Source: Actinocatenispora rupis (GTDB lineage Bacteria; Actinomycetota; Actinomycetes; Mycobacteriales; Micromonosporaceae). From it: a stretch of 64,000 nucleotides of DNA. The stretch lies in NCBI RefSeq assembly GCF_016861975.1, contig NZ_BOMB01000010.1:1-64000 (forward strand), given 5' to 3'. Positions 15,287 through 23,771 of the stretch are shown here, one piece after another. Numbering within the stretch: position 1 is the first letter of the stretch; the number at the start of each line of letters is the position of its first letter. The position numbers and the translations under genes were made by a program. The notes under the pieces are model-generated. The model saw nothing but the letters and a program-made list of their open reading frames with translations, was not told the origin of the DNA and did no database searches.

Positions 15287-16255
15287 ATGAAGGCCATCCA
15301 GGTACGCGAGGTCGGCGGCCCCGACGTCCTGCGCCCGGTGGACACCGACGCGCCCGAGGCCGGCCCCGGCGAGGTCGTCGTCGACGTCGAACTCGCCGGC
15401 GTCACGTACGCGGACACGATGCTGCGCGCCGGCCGCTACCCGTTCCCCCTGCCGTACGTGGCGGGGATGGAGGTGGGCGGCCGGGTCGCGTCCGTCGGCC
15501 CGGACGTCGACCCCGGACTGGTCGGGCGCCGCGTTGTCGCCACCACCGTCGACAACCGCGGCGGGTACGCCGAGCGGGCCCGCGCCGCCGCCACCGGCGC
15601 CTTCGCCGTACCGGACGGGCTGGCGCTGGACCACGCGATCGCCGTCTTCCAGTCCGGCGCGGTCGCCGCCGGCATCCTCGCCGCCCTCCCGGTACGCCCC
15701 GGCGAGACGGTGCTCGTCACCGCCGCCGCCGGCCGGATCGGTTCGCTGCTCGTACAACTGGCGCGGACGGCCGGGGCGCGGGTGATCGGCTCGTGCGGCC
15801 CGGCGAAGCTCGACGCGGCCCGCGACATCGGCGCGCACGTCGCCGTCGACCACACCCGTCCCGACTGGCCGGACGCGGTGCGCGCCGCCACCGACGGCCG
15901 CGGCGCCGACCTGGTACTCGACGCGATCGGCGGGGAGACCGGTTCCCGGGCGGTCGACGCCGCCGCGGACGCCGGCGGGCGGATCGGCCTGTACGGCTTC
16001 ACCTCCGGTACGTGGACGCCGCTGGACGCGCACACCGTCGCCCGCCGCGGGATCAGCGTGTCCGGGCCGCTCGGCGTCGCGTTCGCCAAGCCGGCGGACG
16101 AGCAGCGCGCCGACGCCGAACGGGCGCTCGCCGCCGCGGCCGACGGCACCCTCGTACCGCGGATCCACGCGACGTATCCGCTGGTCGAGGCGGCCCGCGC
16201 GCACGCCGAACTCGACGCCCGGCGTACCGTCGGCGCGGTCGTGCTCGCGCCCTGA
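15287..16255 (+). CDS. NADPH:quinone reductase / zinc-type alcohol dehydrogenase superfamily (QOR-like)
   Basis: The 322-residue enzyme has the GroES-like N-domain (AGVTYADTMLRAGRYPFP; VAGMEVGGRV) and a Rossmann domain with ETVLVTAAAGRIGSLLVQLA (~145). It lacks the catalytic-zinc cysteines, as in quinone oxidoreductases. It would use NADPH to reduce quinones or enals. GAGGAG precedes the ATG. The divergent TetR gene may regulate it. It is the last gene before the PadR-like regulator. Confidence 0.92.
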   Translation: MKAIQVREVGGPDVLRPVDTDAPEAGPGEVVVDVELAGVTYADTMLRAGRYPFPLPYVAGMEVGGRVASVGPDVDPGLVGRRVVATTVDNRGGYAERARAAATGAFAVPDGLALDHAIAVFQSGAVAAGILAALPVRPGETVLVTAAAGRIGSLLVQLARTAGARVIGSCGPAKLDAARDIGAHVAVDHTRPDWPDAVRAATDGRGADLVLDAIGGETGSRAVDAAADAGGRIGLYGFTSGTWTPLDAHTVARRGISVSGPLGVAFAKPADEQRADAERALAAAADGTLVPRIHATYPLVEAARAHAELDARRTVGAVVLAP

Positions 16256-16272
16256 ACGCCGCGGCCGGCGAG

Positions 16273-16301
16273 GTGACAGGGACTGTCTACTTATGTAGAT
16301 T
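16273..16301 (+). promoter_or_regulatory. Promoter of PadR-like gene
   Basis: GTGACA at 16273-16278 and TAGATT at 16296-16301 are separated by 17 bases. The -10 box ends seven bases before the ATG, again a leaderless layout. CTAC-TTAT-GTAG at 16288-16299 overlaps the -10 box and could be an autoregulatory half-site pair. Confidence 0.5.
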
Positions 16302-16308
16302 AAGTTCC

Positions 16309-16635
16309 ATGGAGACGTTGCCCCGGATCGGCGCGGCCACCGCGGACGTGCTCGCCGTGCTGCTCGACGACCCGGGACCGCGCTGGGGCCTGGAGCTGAT
16401 CAAACTGACCGGCCGCCCCTCCGGCACGATCTACCCGCTGCTCGACCGCCTCGAACGGGCCGGCTGGGTCGAGTCCAGCTGGGACGACGACACCACCCGC
16501 CGGGGCCCCCGCCGCCGCCTCTACACGCTCACGCCCGACGGTGCCGAAGCCGCCCGCGACGTCGTACGCCGGGCTCGGACCCGCGCCGTCCGCCCACCGT
16601 TCGCCCCGCCTCGTGGAGCCGGTGCGACCGGCTGA
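16309..16635 (+). CDS. PadR-like winged-helix regulator
   Basis: The 108-residue protein is a minimal PadR-type winged helix: ADVLAVLLDDPGPRWGLELIK, then the recognition region RPSGTIYPLLDRLERAGWVES and the wing RRGPRRRLYTLTPDGAEAA. It has only a short basic tail after the wing, so it lacks the usual C-terminal dimerisation helix of long PadR proteins. Other short PadR proteins have the same size. Its targets are unknown. Confidence 0.85.
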   Translation: METLPRIGAATADVLAVLLDDPGPRWGLELIKLTGRPSGTIYPLLDRLERAGWVESSWDDDTTRRGPRRRLYTLTPDGAEAARDVVRRARTRAVRPPFAPPRGAGATG

Positions 16636-17048
16636 GCATGGCCGGGAAGGTGGAGTTCCCCGGGGAGTGATGGGAGCACACCCCGGGGAATGCGAACGCG
16701 ACGCGACGCGTCCACCGCGCAATATTATGCCGTGCCGCGCCGGTACACGAGGGTGGGCCGGATGCTGGTCGTACTGCGCCGCAAGCGATCCCGCGTACGT
16801 CCCGGCGAATGCGGCCACAGTCCCACCGATCGTGTTCAGGCACCGCAGAGCCACGCACATCCACCCCGATCGGATCGCGGAACGGTCCCGCGGTGCCGGC
16901 CGGCGTCGCGCGGTTCGGAGCCGTCGTCGGCCACGGTCCGTCCACCGGCGGGGCGTGACCGGGTGGTCGCCGACGCAGGCCGGGTACCGCACGTTGTCAC
17001 CATCCATCATGGACTGTCCACGTTGGACGGTGATTCGCTCCCGCCCTG
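16636..17048. other. Non-coding, apparently decayed region
   Basis: All frames here have weak codon-position bias and lack recognisable protein. Local A/T islands such as CAATATTATG stand out against the flanks. It leads directly into the remnant of a macro-domain gene, so it is probably degraded former coding DNA. A near copy of the iterated palindrome, GTCCACGTTGGAC, is at 17016-17028. Confidence 0.45.
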
Positions 17049-17298
17049 CGGGTCGCGAACATGGTGGGCCAGCACGGCACCCGGTCGAGTCGCAGCGCCG
17101 GCCCACCCGTCCGGTACGAGGCGGTCGGCGCGTGGCCTGCGCCGGCTCGCCGGGTACGCGGGGGAGTTCGGGGCGGGCGTGCACCTGCCGCGGATCGGGT
17201 GCGGGCTGGCGGGCGGCCGGTGGGACCGGATCGAGCCGCTGGTCGCGGCCGAGCTGACCGACCGCGGCATCCCGGTCACCGTCTACGACACCGGCTGA
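17049..17298 (+). pseudogene. Remnant of a macro-domain (ADP-ribose-binding) protein
   Basis: Two reading frames together give the C-terminal half of an actinobacterial macro-domain protein. One frame, from about 17049, reads RVANMVGQHGTR and continues to PPVRYEAVGA. After a shift near 17130 the other frame reads LRRLAGYAGEFGAGVHLPRIGCGLAGGRW (given here as the motif GVHLPRIGCGLAGG at about 17178) and ends PVTVYDTG at a TGA. Intact homologues have both blocks in one frame after an N-terminal part with the VSGDAT motif, which is absent here. So the gene is truncated and frameshifted. Confidence 0.72.
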
Positions 17299-17307
17299 CG
17301 GCGGGCG

Positions 17308-18645
17308 TCACGGCAGCGCGGTCGGGGGTACGCCGGCGCGCAGTGCCTCGGCGGCGGCGAGTACCGGAGCGCGGAGGTCGTCGCCGAGGGCGGGGTCGAG
17401 TACGTCGAGCACGGCCCGTACGGGGGCGGCGCCGGTGGCGGCGGTGACCAGGTCGGCGGCGCGCGGGTCGGTGGGGCGGCGGCCGGCCTCGACGGTCTCG
17501 ACGACGTCGGCGCACCAGCCGGCGACGATCAGCGGGGCGACCGCGGCGCGGCCGGTCAGCGCGCGCAGGGTGGGCAGGACGCGTTCGGCGAGCTTGGCGG
17601 TACCGTCGACGGCGATCTGGTCGAGCCGGTGGTCGATCGCTGGGTTGGCGAACCGTACGAGCATCCCGGCGACGAAGCCCTCGGCGTCCACAGTGGATGG
17701 TGGAAGGGCCGGTACCGCCTCGGTACGCAGGAACCGGTCGAGCAGGCTGGCGAGACCGTCGTGCCCGACCGCGTCGGCGACGGTCCGCGCCCCGACCCGC
17801 CGCCCCAGGTACGCCAGCAGCGTGTGCGCGGCGTTGAGCAGCCGCAGCTTCGCCCGCTCGTACGGGCGGGTGTCGGGGACGAGCAGCGCGCCGGCGGTGG
17901 CCCAGTCGGGTCGGGCGGCGGCGAAGTCGTCCTCGATCACCCACTGCCGGTACGGTTCGGTCACCACGGCCGCGTCGTCGCGGTGGCCGGTGAGGGCAGC
18001 GACGCGGCGGCGGTCGCCGTCGGTGGTGGCCGGGGTGATGCGGTCGACGACGGTGCGGGGGCAGCGCACCGCGGCGTGTACCCAGTCGGCGAAGGCGGTG
18101 TCGCCGGTGCGCTCGGCGAGCCCGTCGACGGCGGCGCGCAGCACGTGCCCGTTGTCGGCGAGGTTGTCGCAGCTGACCAGGGTGACGGGCGCGCCGTGCC
18201 GCCGGTACCGGTCGCGCAGCCCGGCGACGAGCAACCCCACCGCGGTACGGAACGGGCCGGTGCCGGTGAGGTCGGCGGCGAGGTCGGCGGGCAGCGGGTC
18301 GGCCAGGCGTCGGGTGTGCGGGTCGATCCGGTAGCCCTTCTCGGTGATGGTGGTGGTGACGACGGTGGCGGCCGGGTCGGCGAGCGCGGCGAGTACCGGT
18401 GCGGGGTCGTCGGCGGCACAGTACGCGGTGTCGACGAGGGTGCGCGGGACGGCGCGGTCACCGTCGGCGCCGCGTACGAGGATGGTGTAGGTGTGGTGCT
18501 GGCGGGCGAGCGCGGCGACCACGTCGCGGGAGCGGGGCGCGACGCCGGTGACGGCCCAGCCGCCCGCGTCGGCCGTGTGGTCGAACACGTGCGCGCGGGC
18601 GAACGCGCCGAGCCCGAGGTGCACGATCCGGTGCGGTTGAGCCAT
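17308..18645 (-). CDS. Mannitol/fructuronate/tagaturonate-type dehydrogenase
   Basis: The 445-residue protein belongs to the polyol-specific long-chain dehydrogenase family (MtlK/UxuB/UxaB). The N-terminal Rossmann motif IVHLGLGAFARAHVFDHTAD and the NADH-domain segment VTLVSCDNLADNGHVLRAAV are typical. The substrate region VIEDDFAAARPDW and KLRLLNAAHTLLAYLG carry the catalytic Lys/Asn/His set. It interconverts a ketose or ketouronate and its polyol or onate. It is the last gene of the transporter operon, one base after the upstream gene. With a UxaA-type dehydratase in the same locus, a hexuronate role (tagaturonate or fructuronate reduction) is plausible, but mannitol-type activity cannot be excluded. 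Confidence 0.88.
   Translation of the reverse strand: MAQPHRIVHLGLGAFARAHVFDHTADAGGWAVTGVAPRSRDVVAALARQHHTYTILVRGADGDRAVPRTLVDTAYCAADDPAPVLAALADPAATVVTTTITEKGYRIDPHTRRLADPLPADLAADLTGTGPFRTAVGLLVAGLRDRYRRHGAPVTLVSCDNLADNGHVLRAAVDGLAERTGDTAFADWVHAAVRCPRTVVDRITPATTDGDRRRVAALTGHRDDAAVVTEPYRQWVIEDDFAAARPDWATAGALLVPDTRPYERAKLRLLNAAHTLLAYLGRRVGARTVADAVGHDGLASLLDRFLRTEAVPALPPSTVDAEGFVAGMLVRFANPAIDHRLDQIAVDGTAKLAERVLPTLRALTGRAAVAPLIVAGWCADVVETVEAGRRPTDPRAADLVTAATGAAPVRAVLDVLDPALGDDLRAPVLAAAEALRAGVPPTALP
17686..17698. repeat. Near copy of the iterated palindrome
   Basis: GTCCACAGTGGAT differs from the palindrome at the last base only. It lies in the dehydrogenase gene. Confidence 0.4.
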
Positions 18646-18646
18646 C

Positions 18647-19900
18647 TCAGCCCACCACCTCGACGGTACCGGTGAGCCGGGCGCGTTCGGCGGCGAACAC
18701 CGCCAGGTGCGAGTTGAGCGACTCCTCGGCGCCGCTGCGCAGGCCGCTCGCGTCGCCGGTGGCCACCGCGCGCACCATCGCGGCCATCAGCGCGTCGTCG
18801 CCGCCACCGTGCCCGCCGCCGGCCGTGGCGTCGCCGGTGGTCGCCGCGTCGATCTCGCGCCACGCCTCGGTACGGAAGTCGTACACGCGGACGGTGTCGC
18901 CGTCGCAGCTGAGTTCGCCGGCGGTGCCGAAGATGCGAGTACGGCGGTGCGTGGACTCGGTGAACCCGGTCATGGTGAACGCGGCCGACACCCCGCCGGC
19001 GAACTCCATCGCCACCACCTGGTGGTCCACGACGTCGTTGCCGCAGGCGTACACGCAGCGGCCGTACGGGCCGTCGCGGAGGGCGGCGGCGACGCTGGCA
19101 CGGGTCGGTTCCGGGGTGAGTACGGTGAGCGGCCAGCCCGTGGATCCGCGGTCCAGGTACCGGCCGTAGATGCGGGGCGCGGAGTAGGCGCAGTCCGGTT
19201 CGACGGCGCAGTCGGTGCAGCGGTCGGCGGCACCGGCCGGCTGGTTCGCGCGGGTGAAGTGGGTCAGCCCGCCGAAGCTCGACACCCGCGCGATCGGTTG
19301 CCCCACAACGTACTGGAGCCAGTCGACGTCGTGGCAGGACTTCGCGAGCAGCATCGGGCTGGACTCCGCGCTGTTGCCCCAGTTGCCCCGCACGAACGAG
19401 TGCGCCTGGTGCCAGTACCCGACAGGTTCGAGGTGCTGCACGCTGACCACCCGGCCGATTGCGCCGCTGTCCAGCACCGCCCGCAGCGTCTCCGTGTACG
19501 GCGTGTACCGCAGCACGTGGCAGACGGCGAACAGCACGCCGGCCTCGCGTACCGCGGAGACGATCTCGCGGGTCTCCCGCTCGGTCGGCGCGATCGGCTT
19601 CTCCAGCAGGATGTGGTATCCCCGCGCGGCGAACGCGAGCGTCGGGTCGCGGTGCTGCGAGTCCTGCGTGGCGACCACGACGAGGTCCGCGATCCGTTGC
19701 GCCGCAACGATCTCCCGCCAGTCGGTGTACCGGCGGTCGGTGGGGACGCCGTGCGCGTCGGCGATCGCCTCGCGGTACGCCGGGCGCGGGTCGGCGACGG
19801 CGACGACCCGGGCCTGGTCGGGATGCCGCGCGATCCAGTCGGCGTACGTGCCGCCGCGTCCGCCGCAGCCCAGGATCGCGACGCGTACCGGTGTGGTCAT
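18647..19900 (-). CDS. Gfo/Idh/MocA-family oxidoreductase
   Basis: The 417-residue protein has the N-terminal Rossmann motif RVAILGCGGRGGTYADWIA and the family signature LLEKPIAPTERET (~105), whose EKP lysine is catalytic. The C-terminal half is the usual alpha/beta substrate domain. An insertion near residue 230 with DRCTDCAVEPDC holds three cysteines, which could bind a metal; this occurs in a subset of the family. It follows the ABC permease by three bases and precedes the mannitol-type dehydrogenase by one base, so it belongs to the same operon. It should oxidise or epimerise a sugar released from the imported glycan. Confidence 0.9.
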   Translation of the reverse strand: MTTPVRVAILGCGGRGGTYADWIARHPDQARVVAVADPRPAYREAIADAHGVPTDRRYTDWREIVAAQRIADLVVVATQDSQHRDPTLAFAARGYHILLEKPIAPTERETREIVSAVREAGVLFAVCHVLRYTPYTETLRAVLDSGAIGRVVSVQHLEPVGYWHQAHSFVRGNWGNSAESSPMLLAKSCHDVDWLQYVVGQPIARVSSFGGLTHFTRANQPAGAADRCTDCAVEPDCAYSAPRIYGRYLDRGSTGWPLTVLTPEPTRASVAAALRDGPYGRCVYACGNDVVDHQVVAMEFAGGVSAAFTMTGFTESTHRRTRIFGTAGELSCDGDTVRVYDFRTEAWREIDAATTGDATAGGGHGGGDDALMAAMVRAVATGDASGLRSGAEESLNSHLAVFAAERARLTGTVEVVG

Positions 19901-19903
19901 GCC

Positions 19904-20836
19904 TCAGCCCTTCACGGCACCGACGAGGATGCCCTTGGCGAAATGTCGTTGCAGGAACGGGTACAGCGCCGCGATCGGTACCAGTGCCACCACGAGCGTC
20001 GCCATCTGGAGCGACTGCTGCGGCGGCGGTACGACACCGGCGATGTGCGCGCTGTCCACGCCGATCGTCGTGCCGTCCACCACGTACGTGCGGAGGACCA
20101 GTTGCAGCGGCCAGCGCGCCGAGTCGTTGATGTACAGCAGCGCGGAGATGTAGTTGTTCCAGTAGGCGACGGCGTAGAACAGGCCGACGACGGCGATCAC
20201 CGCCTTCGACAGCGGGAGTACGACCCGGCGCAGCAGCTGCCACTCGCCGGCCCCGTCGATGCGCGCCGCGTCCAGCAGTTCCTGCGGCAGGTCGAGGAAG
20301 AACGACCGCATCACGATCACGTTGAACCCGTTGATGAGCGCCGGCACGATGAGCGACCAGTACGAGTTGAGCAGGCCGAGCTGCTTGACCACCAGGTAGC
20401 TGGGGATCATGCCGGGCGCGAACAGCACCGTGAACAGGACGGTCAGCAGCAGCGGCCGGTGCGCGAAGCTGCCCGGCCGCGACAGCCCGTACGCCAGCAG
20501 CGTCGTGCAGACCAGGCTGAGCGCGGTGCCGACCGCGGTGACGCCGATCGAGACGAGCAGCGCCCGCGTCACCATCCCGCCCGCGAAGATCGCCCGGTAC
20601 GCGTCGAGCGACGGGTGGTCCGGCCACAGCACGAGACCGCCGGCCCGGGTGACCTGCCGGTCGTCGGCCAGGCTGGTCGAGATCACCCCGACGAACGGCA
20701 GAACGACCACGCCGCAGGCGATCAGCAGCACGAGACCCTTCAACCCCCGCACCGGTACGCTCGCCGGGGTGCGGCCGGTGGTGTGCGCCGCGGGCCGGGA
20801 CCGGCGGCCGGCGGCGCGGGTGATGGCGGCGCTCAC
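19904..20836 (-). CDS. ABC transporter permease (carbohydrate, CUT1-type, LplC-like)
   Basis: The 310-residue inner-membrane permease has about six transmembrane segments and the EAA-loop ELLDAARIDGAGEWQLLRRV (~190), which contacts the ATPase. LFAPGMIPSYLVVKQLGLL is typical of LplC/YtcP-type permeases that work with large solute-binding proteins. The GTG start at 20836 overlaps the stop of the partner permease (GTGA). No ATPase gene is in the locus; a shared MsiK-like ATPase elsewhere would be expected. Confidence 0.93.
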   Translation of the reverse strand: MSAAITRAAGRRSRPAAHTTGRTPASVPVRGLKGLVLLIACGVVVLPFVGVISTSLADDRQVTRAGGLVLWPDHPSLDAYRAIFAGGMVTRALLVSIGVTAVGTALSLVCTTLLAYGLSRPGSFAHRPLLLTVLFTVLFAPGMIPSYLVVKQLGLLNSYWSLIVPALINGFNVIVMRSFFLDLPQELLDAARIDGAGEWQLLRRVVLPLSKAVIAVVGLFYAVAYWNNYISALLYINDSARWPLQLVLRTYVVDGTTIGVDSAHIAGVVPPPQQSLQMATLVVALVPIAALYPFLQRHFAKGILVGAVKG

Positions 20837-21810
20837 GACTCGTACACCCCCCGCTCGCCGAACAGGTGCGCCAGCTTGTTGGCGCCGAGTACGAGACCCA
20901 CTCCGATGACTCCCTTCACCAGGCCGACGGCGGCGGAGACGCCCCAGTTCCCGGCGATGACGCCGTTGTTGTAGACGTACGTGTCGAGTACCTCGGACGC
21001 GTCGGTACCGACGGCGGGTTGCTGGATGAGGATCTGCTCGAACCCGACCGTCAGCACGTCGCCGAGCTTGAGGATCAGCAGCAGGACGATCACGCCGCGC
21101 AGCGCCGGCAGCGTGATGTGCCAGAGCTGGCGGGCGCGCCCGGCGCCGTCGACCGCGGCCGCCTCGTACAGGGAGATGTCGACGCGGGAGAGGGCGGCGA
21201 GGAACAGGATCGTGCCCCAGCCGGTGTCCTTCCAGATCACCTGCGAGGTGACGAGTTCCTTGAACAGGTCGGGATTGCCGATGATCGGCAGCTCCATGCC
21301 CTTGCTGCGCAGCCACACGTTCAGCAGGCCGGTGGAGCCGAGCATCTGCTGGAAGATCGCCACCACGATCACCCACGACATGAAGTGCGGCAGGTACAGC
21401 ACGGACTGCACGACGCGCTTGATCCGTTCGGACAGCAGCGAGTTGAGCAGCAGCGCCAGCGCGATCGGTACCGGGAAGACGAAGGCCACCTGGAGGAACG
21501 CGATGACGAGCGTGTTCACGACCGCGGTCAGGAACGCCGGGTCGCCGGTGACGATGATCCGGAAGTTGTCCAGCCCGACCCACGGCGACGCCAGGATCCC
21601 CAGGTACGGCTGGTAGTCCTTGAACGCGATGACGTTCGCGAGCAGCGGCACGTAGTGGAACAGGAGTACCACGGCGATGCCGGGCAGGGTGAACAGCAAC
21701 AGCAGCCGGTCCCGCCGGAACCGCGCCCACCGTCCCTTCGGCCGTTCGGGTACGGCGGCCGGGTCGGTCTCGCCGGTGTCGGCCGGTGCCGGCGGCGCGT
21801 GCAGCACCAT
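20833..21810 (-). CDS. ABC transporter permease (carbohydrate, CUT1-type, LplB-like)
   Basis: The 325-residue permease has six predicted membrane segments, starting LLLLFTLPGIAVVLLFHYVP, and the EAA loop YEAAAVDGAGRARQLWHITL (~215). HFMSWVIVVAIFQQML is characteristic of LplB/YteP permeases, which usually import oligosaccharides derived from plant or mucin-like glycans. It is coupled to the second permease by a four-base overlap and follows the GH20 gene by 25 bases. Confidence 0.94.
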   Translation of the reverse strand: MVLHAPPAPADTGETDPAAVPERPKGRWARFRRDRLLLLFTLPGIAVVLLFHYVPLLANVIAFKDYQPYLGILASPWVGLDNFRIIVTGDPAFLTAVVNTLVIAFLQVAFVFPVPIALALLLNSLLSERIKRVVQSVLYLPHFMSWVIVVAIFQQMLGSTGLLNVWLRSKGMELPIIGNPDLFKELVTSQVIWKDTGWGTILFLAALSRVDISLYEAAAVDGAGRARQLWHITLPALRGVIVLLLILKLGDVLTVGFEQILIQQPAVGTDASEVLDTYVYNNGVIAGNWGVSAAVGLVKGVIGVGLVLGANKLAHLFGERGVYES

Positions 21811-21835
21811 GGTTCGTCCCTTCGGGTCTCGGTGG

Positions 21836-23716
21836 TCAGGAGACGACGCTCGGCGTCGCCACCCGCGCGTGGGTCAGGCACCGCCGGAACGCGCCCACGT
21901 CGTACGTGGCGACCGGTGGTTCGGCCAGTTCCGGCAGTTCCGTTGCGGGGTCGCGCAACCAGCCGGCGAGCAGCCGGTCGAGGTGGGCGAGCCGCGCGGT
22001 GAGCCCGCCGTACCGCCGGTCCAGGACCTCCCAGCCGAACGGGCTGTTGTCGGCGTACCAACGGTTCCGGTGCGCGGCGTGCAGCGCGGCGACCCGGCCG
22101 GTGAGCCGGGGGAGCAGCACGGTGGCCAGCTCGCGCACCGCCGCCACGTCCCCCGTCCGGTACGCCGGGCCCAGCTCCAGGTGCAGCCGTACCTTGTCGG
22201 CGAGCATCGCGGCCAGCAGCGCGGGAAACGCGAGCCGCGCGTCCCCGGTACGCCGGCGTGCGGCGGCGTGCAGCCGGTCGGCGAGCGTCGCGTAGTGCCG
22301 CGCCAGGCCGGTCGGCGGGTCGGCGGTGAGGAAGCCGAGCACCGGGTCGTGCCACAGCAGCCACTTGCCGGCGTTGCCGGTCCAGTCGGCGGCGCGCGCG
22401 TCGTCCGGGTCGGCCGGAACCGGTGGCAGCACGTCGAGTCCCGACGCGGCCACCCAGTCGGCGTACGTCGCGTCGGCGCTGCCGAGCAGGTTCGCCGCCG
22501 TCTCCGCCGACCCGTACGCGTGGTCGGTGAACGCCTGCACGGCCGGCAGCGCGGAGTACGCGTCGGCCTCGGCTCCGTCGTTGCCCCACTGCGTGACGAC
22601 CGCCTCGGTCAGTCCACAGTGGACTGCCGCGGTCATGCCGGCCCGGATGGTGGCCAGCGCGCGCGGCAGCTGCGCCCACATCCGGTGGTGCGTACCGGAT
22701 CCGGCCGCAAGGATCGGGTCGCCGCCGAGCCGCTCGCGGTGCCGGGCGATCCAGTCGCGGTAGAACCCGGCGTCGGTGTGGTCGTAGTCCCAGTACACCA
22801 GGCGCGTGCCGGCGGGGATCGAGCCGGCGACCCAGTCCGGGATCTCGGTGTCCGGATCGTAGTAGTGGTCGGTCGCGGAGCCGAGCCGGAAGTACATGTC
22901 GCTCCAGATCATCGGCGCCAGACCGCGTTCGGCGCACAGCGCGGCGACCCGGTCCAGGTGCGCGCGCAGGATCTCGAACGGTGGCGTCGCCCCGAACCGC
23001 CGCCGGTACTCGCCGGTCCCGATGCCGTGCGCCTCGTCCATGCCGACGTGGATCCGGCGGCTGCGCAGGGGCGCCGACACCGCGTCGAGCATCCGCCCGA
23101 TCAGCGCGTACCCGGCGTCGTCACCTGCCAGCAGGACGCGATCGGTGTCCCGGTAAGGGAAGTAGTGCTCCCACTGGAGCACCTGTTCCAGGTGTCCGAG
23201 CGTCTGCACGCACGGCACCACCTCGATCCCCAGCCGGTACGCCGCGTCGTCGATCGCCCGCAGCTCGTCGCCGGAGTACCGGCCGCGGGCGTAGCCGAAC
23301 AGCGGTTCGCCGGGCACCCGGTACGTGTCCTCCAGGTACAGCCAGAGCTGGTTGACGCCGGCGAGGGCGTACCGGGCGAGCAGGTCGGTGACGGTCGCCG
23401 GCCGGGGCACCGCGTTCCGGGACACGTCGAGCATGACGCCGAGGGTCGCGAAACCGGTCCGCTCGGCGGCGGGCGGCGCGGTGCCGGCGATCAGCGCGCC
23501 GAGCAGCACCCCCACCGCGCGGTACGCGTCGCACGGCCGGCGGTACCGGATGCGCCAGCCTTCGCCGTCGGCGTCGAGGGCGAAGCCGTTGTCGGCGAGG
23601 CCGCCGGCGAACCGCACCGGCGCGCCCCCGGTACCGAACCGGTCCGGGTACACGGCGGCGATCGCGGTCAGCCCGGTGGCGATCTCGTCGGGCGCCACGG
23701 GGTCGAGGTACGGCAT
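21836..23716 (-). CDS. GH20-family beta-N-acetylhexosaminidase
   Basis: The 626-residue protein carries the GH20 catalytic barrel. MLDVSRNAVP (~95) begins the barrel, and HVGMDEAHG holds the catalytic Asp227-Glu228 pair used for substrate-assisted hydrolysis of beta-linked GlcNAc or GalNAc. No signal peptide is present, so the enzyme is probably cytoplasmic and acts on imported oligosaccharides. The C-terminal ~200 residues form a helical domain seen in related uncharacterised GH20-like enzymes. It sits between the secreted hydrolase and the ABC permeases in one operon. Confidence 0.9.
   Translation of the reverse strand: MPYLDPVAPDEIATGLTAIAAVYPDRFGTGGAPVRFAGGLADNGFALDADGEGWRIRYRRPCDAYRAVGVLLGALIAGTAPPAAERTGFATLGVMLDVSRNAVPRPATVTDLLARYALAGVNQLWLYLEDTYRVPGEPLFGYARGRYSGDELRAIDDAAYRLGIEVVPCVQTLGHLEQVLQWEHYFPYRDTDRVLLAGDDAGYALIGRMLDAVSAPLRSRRIHVGMDEAHGIGTGEYRRRFGATPPFEILRAHLDRVAALCAERGLAPMIWSDMYFRLGSATDHYYDPDTEIPDWVAGSIPAGTRLVYWDYDHTDAGFYRDWIARHRERLGGDPILAAGSGTHHRMWAQLPRALATIRAGMTAAVHCGLTEAVVTQWGNDGAEADAYSALPAVQAFTDHAYGSAETAANLLGSADATYADWVAASGLDVLPPVPADPDDARAADWTGNAGKWLLWHDPVLGFLTADPPTGLARHYATLADRLHAAARRRTGDARLAFPALLAAMLADKVRLHLELGPAYRTGDVAAVRELATVLLPRLTGRVAALHAAHRNRWYADNSPFGWEVLDRRYGGLTARLAHLDRLLAGWLRDPATELPELAEPPVATYDVGAFRRCLTHARVATPSVVS
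22611..22625. repeat. Iterated palindrome AGTCCACAGTGGACT (copy 2)
   Basis: Perfect copy with the symmetry extended by one base each side. It lies inside the GH20 coding sequence. Confidence 0.7.
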
Positions 23717-23735
23717 CGGTGGCCTTTCGTCGGGT

Positions 23736-23763
23736 GGCCGGGCGGGTGGTGACCCGCCCGGCC
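23736..23763. terminator. Intra-operon hairpin before GH20
   Basis: GGCCGGGCGGGT and ACCCGCCCGGCC form a perfect 12-bp stem with a 4-base loop. It lies between the secreted hydrolase gene and GH20 on the same strand. It could end part of the transcripts and set the ratio of binding-protein mRNA to permease mRNA. No U-tract follows. Confidence 0.65.
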
Positions 23764-23771
23764 GCGGCGGG

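Noticed and set aside
16309-16635. Truncation of the PadR-like gene
   Set aside because: The protein lacks the long C-terminal helix domain, but short PadR-type regulators of this size exist and the promoter is well formed, so I treat it as intact.
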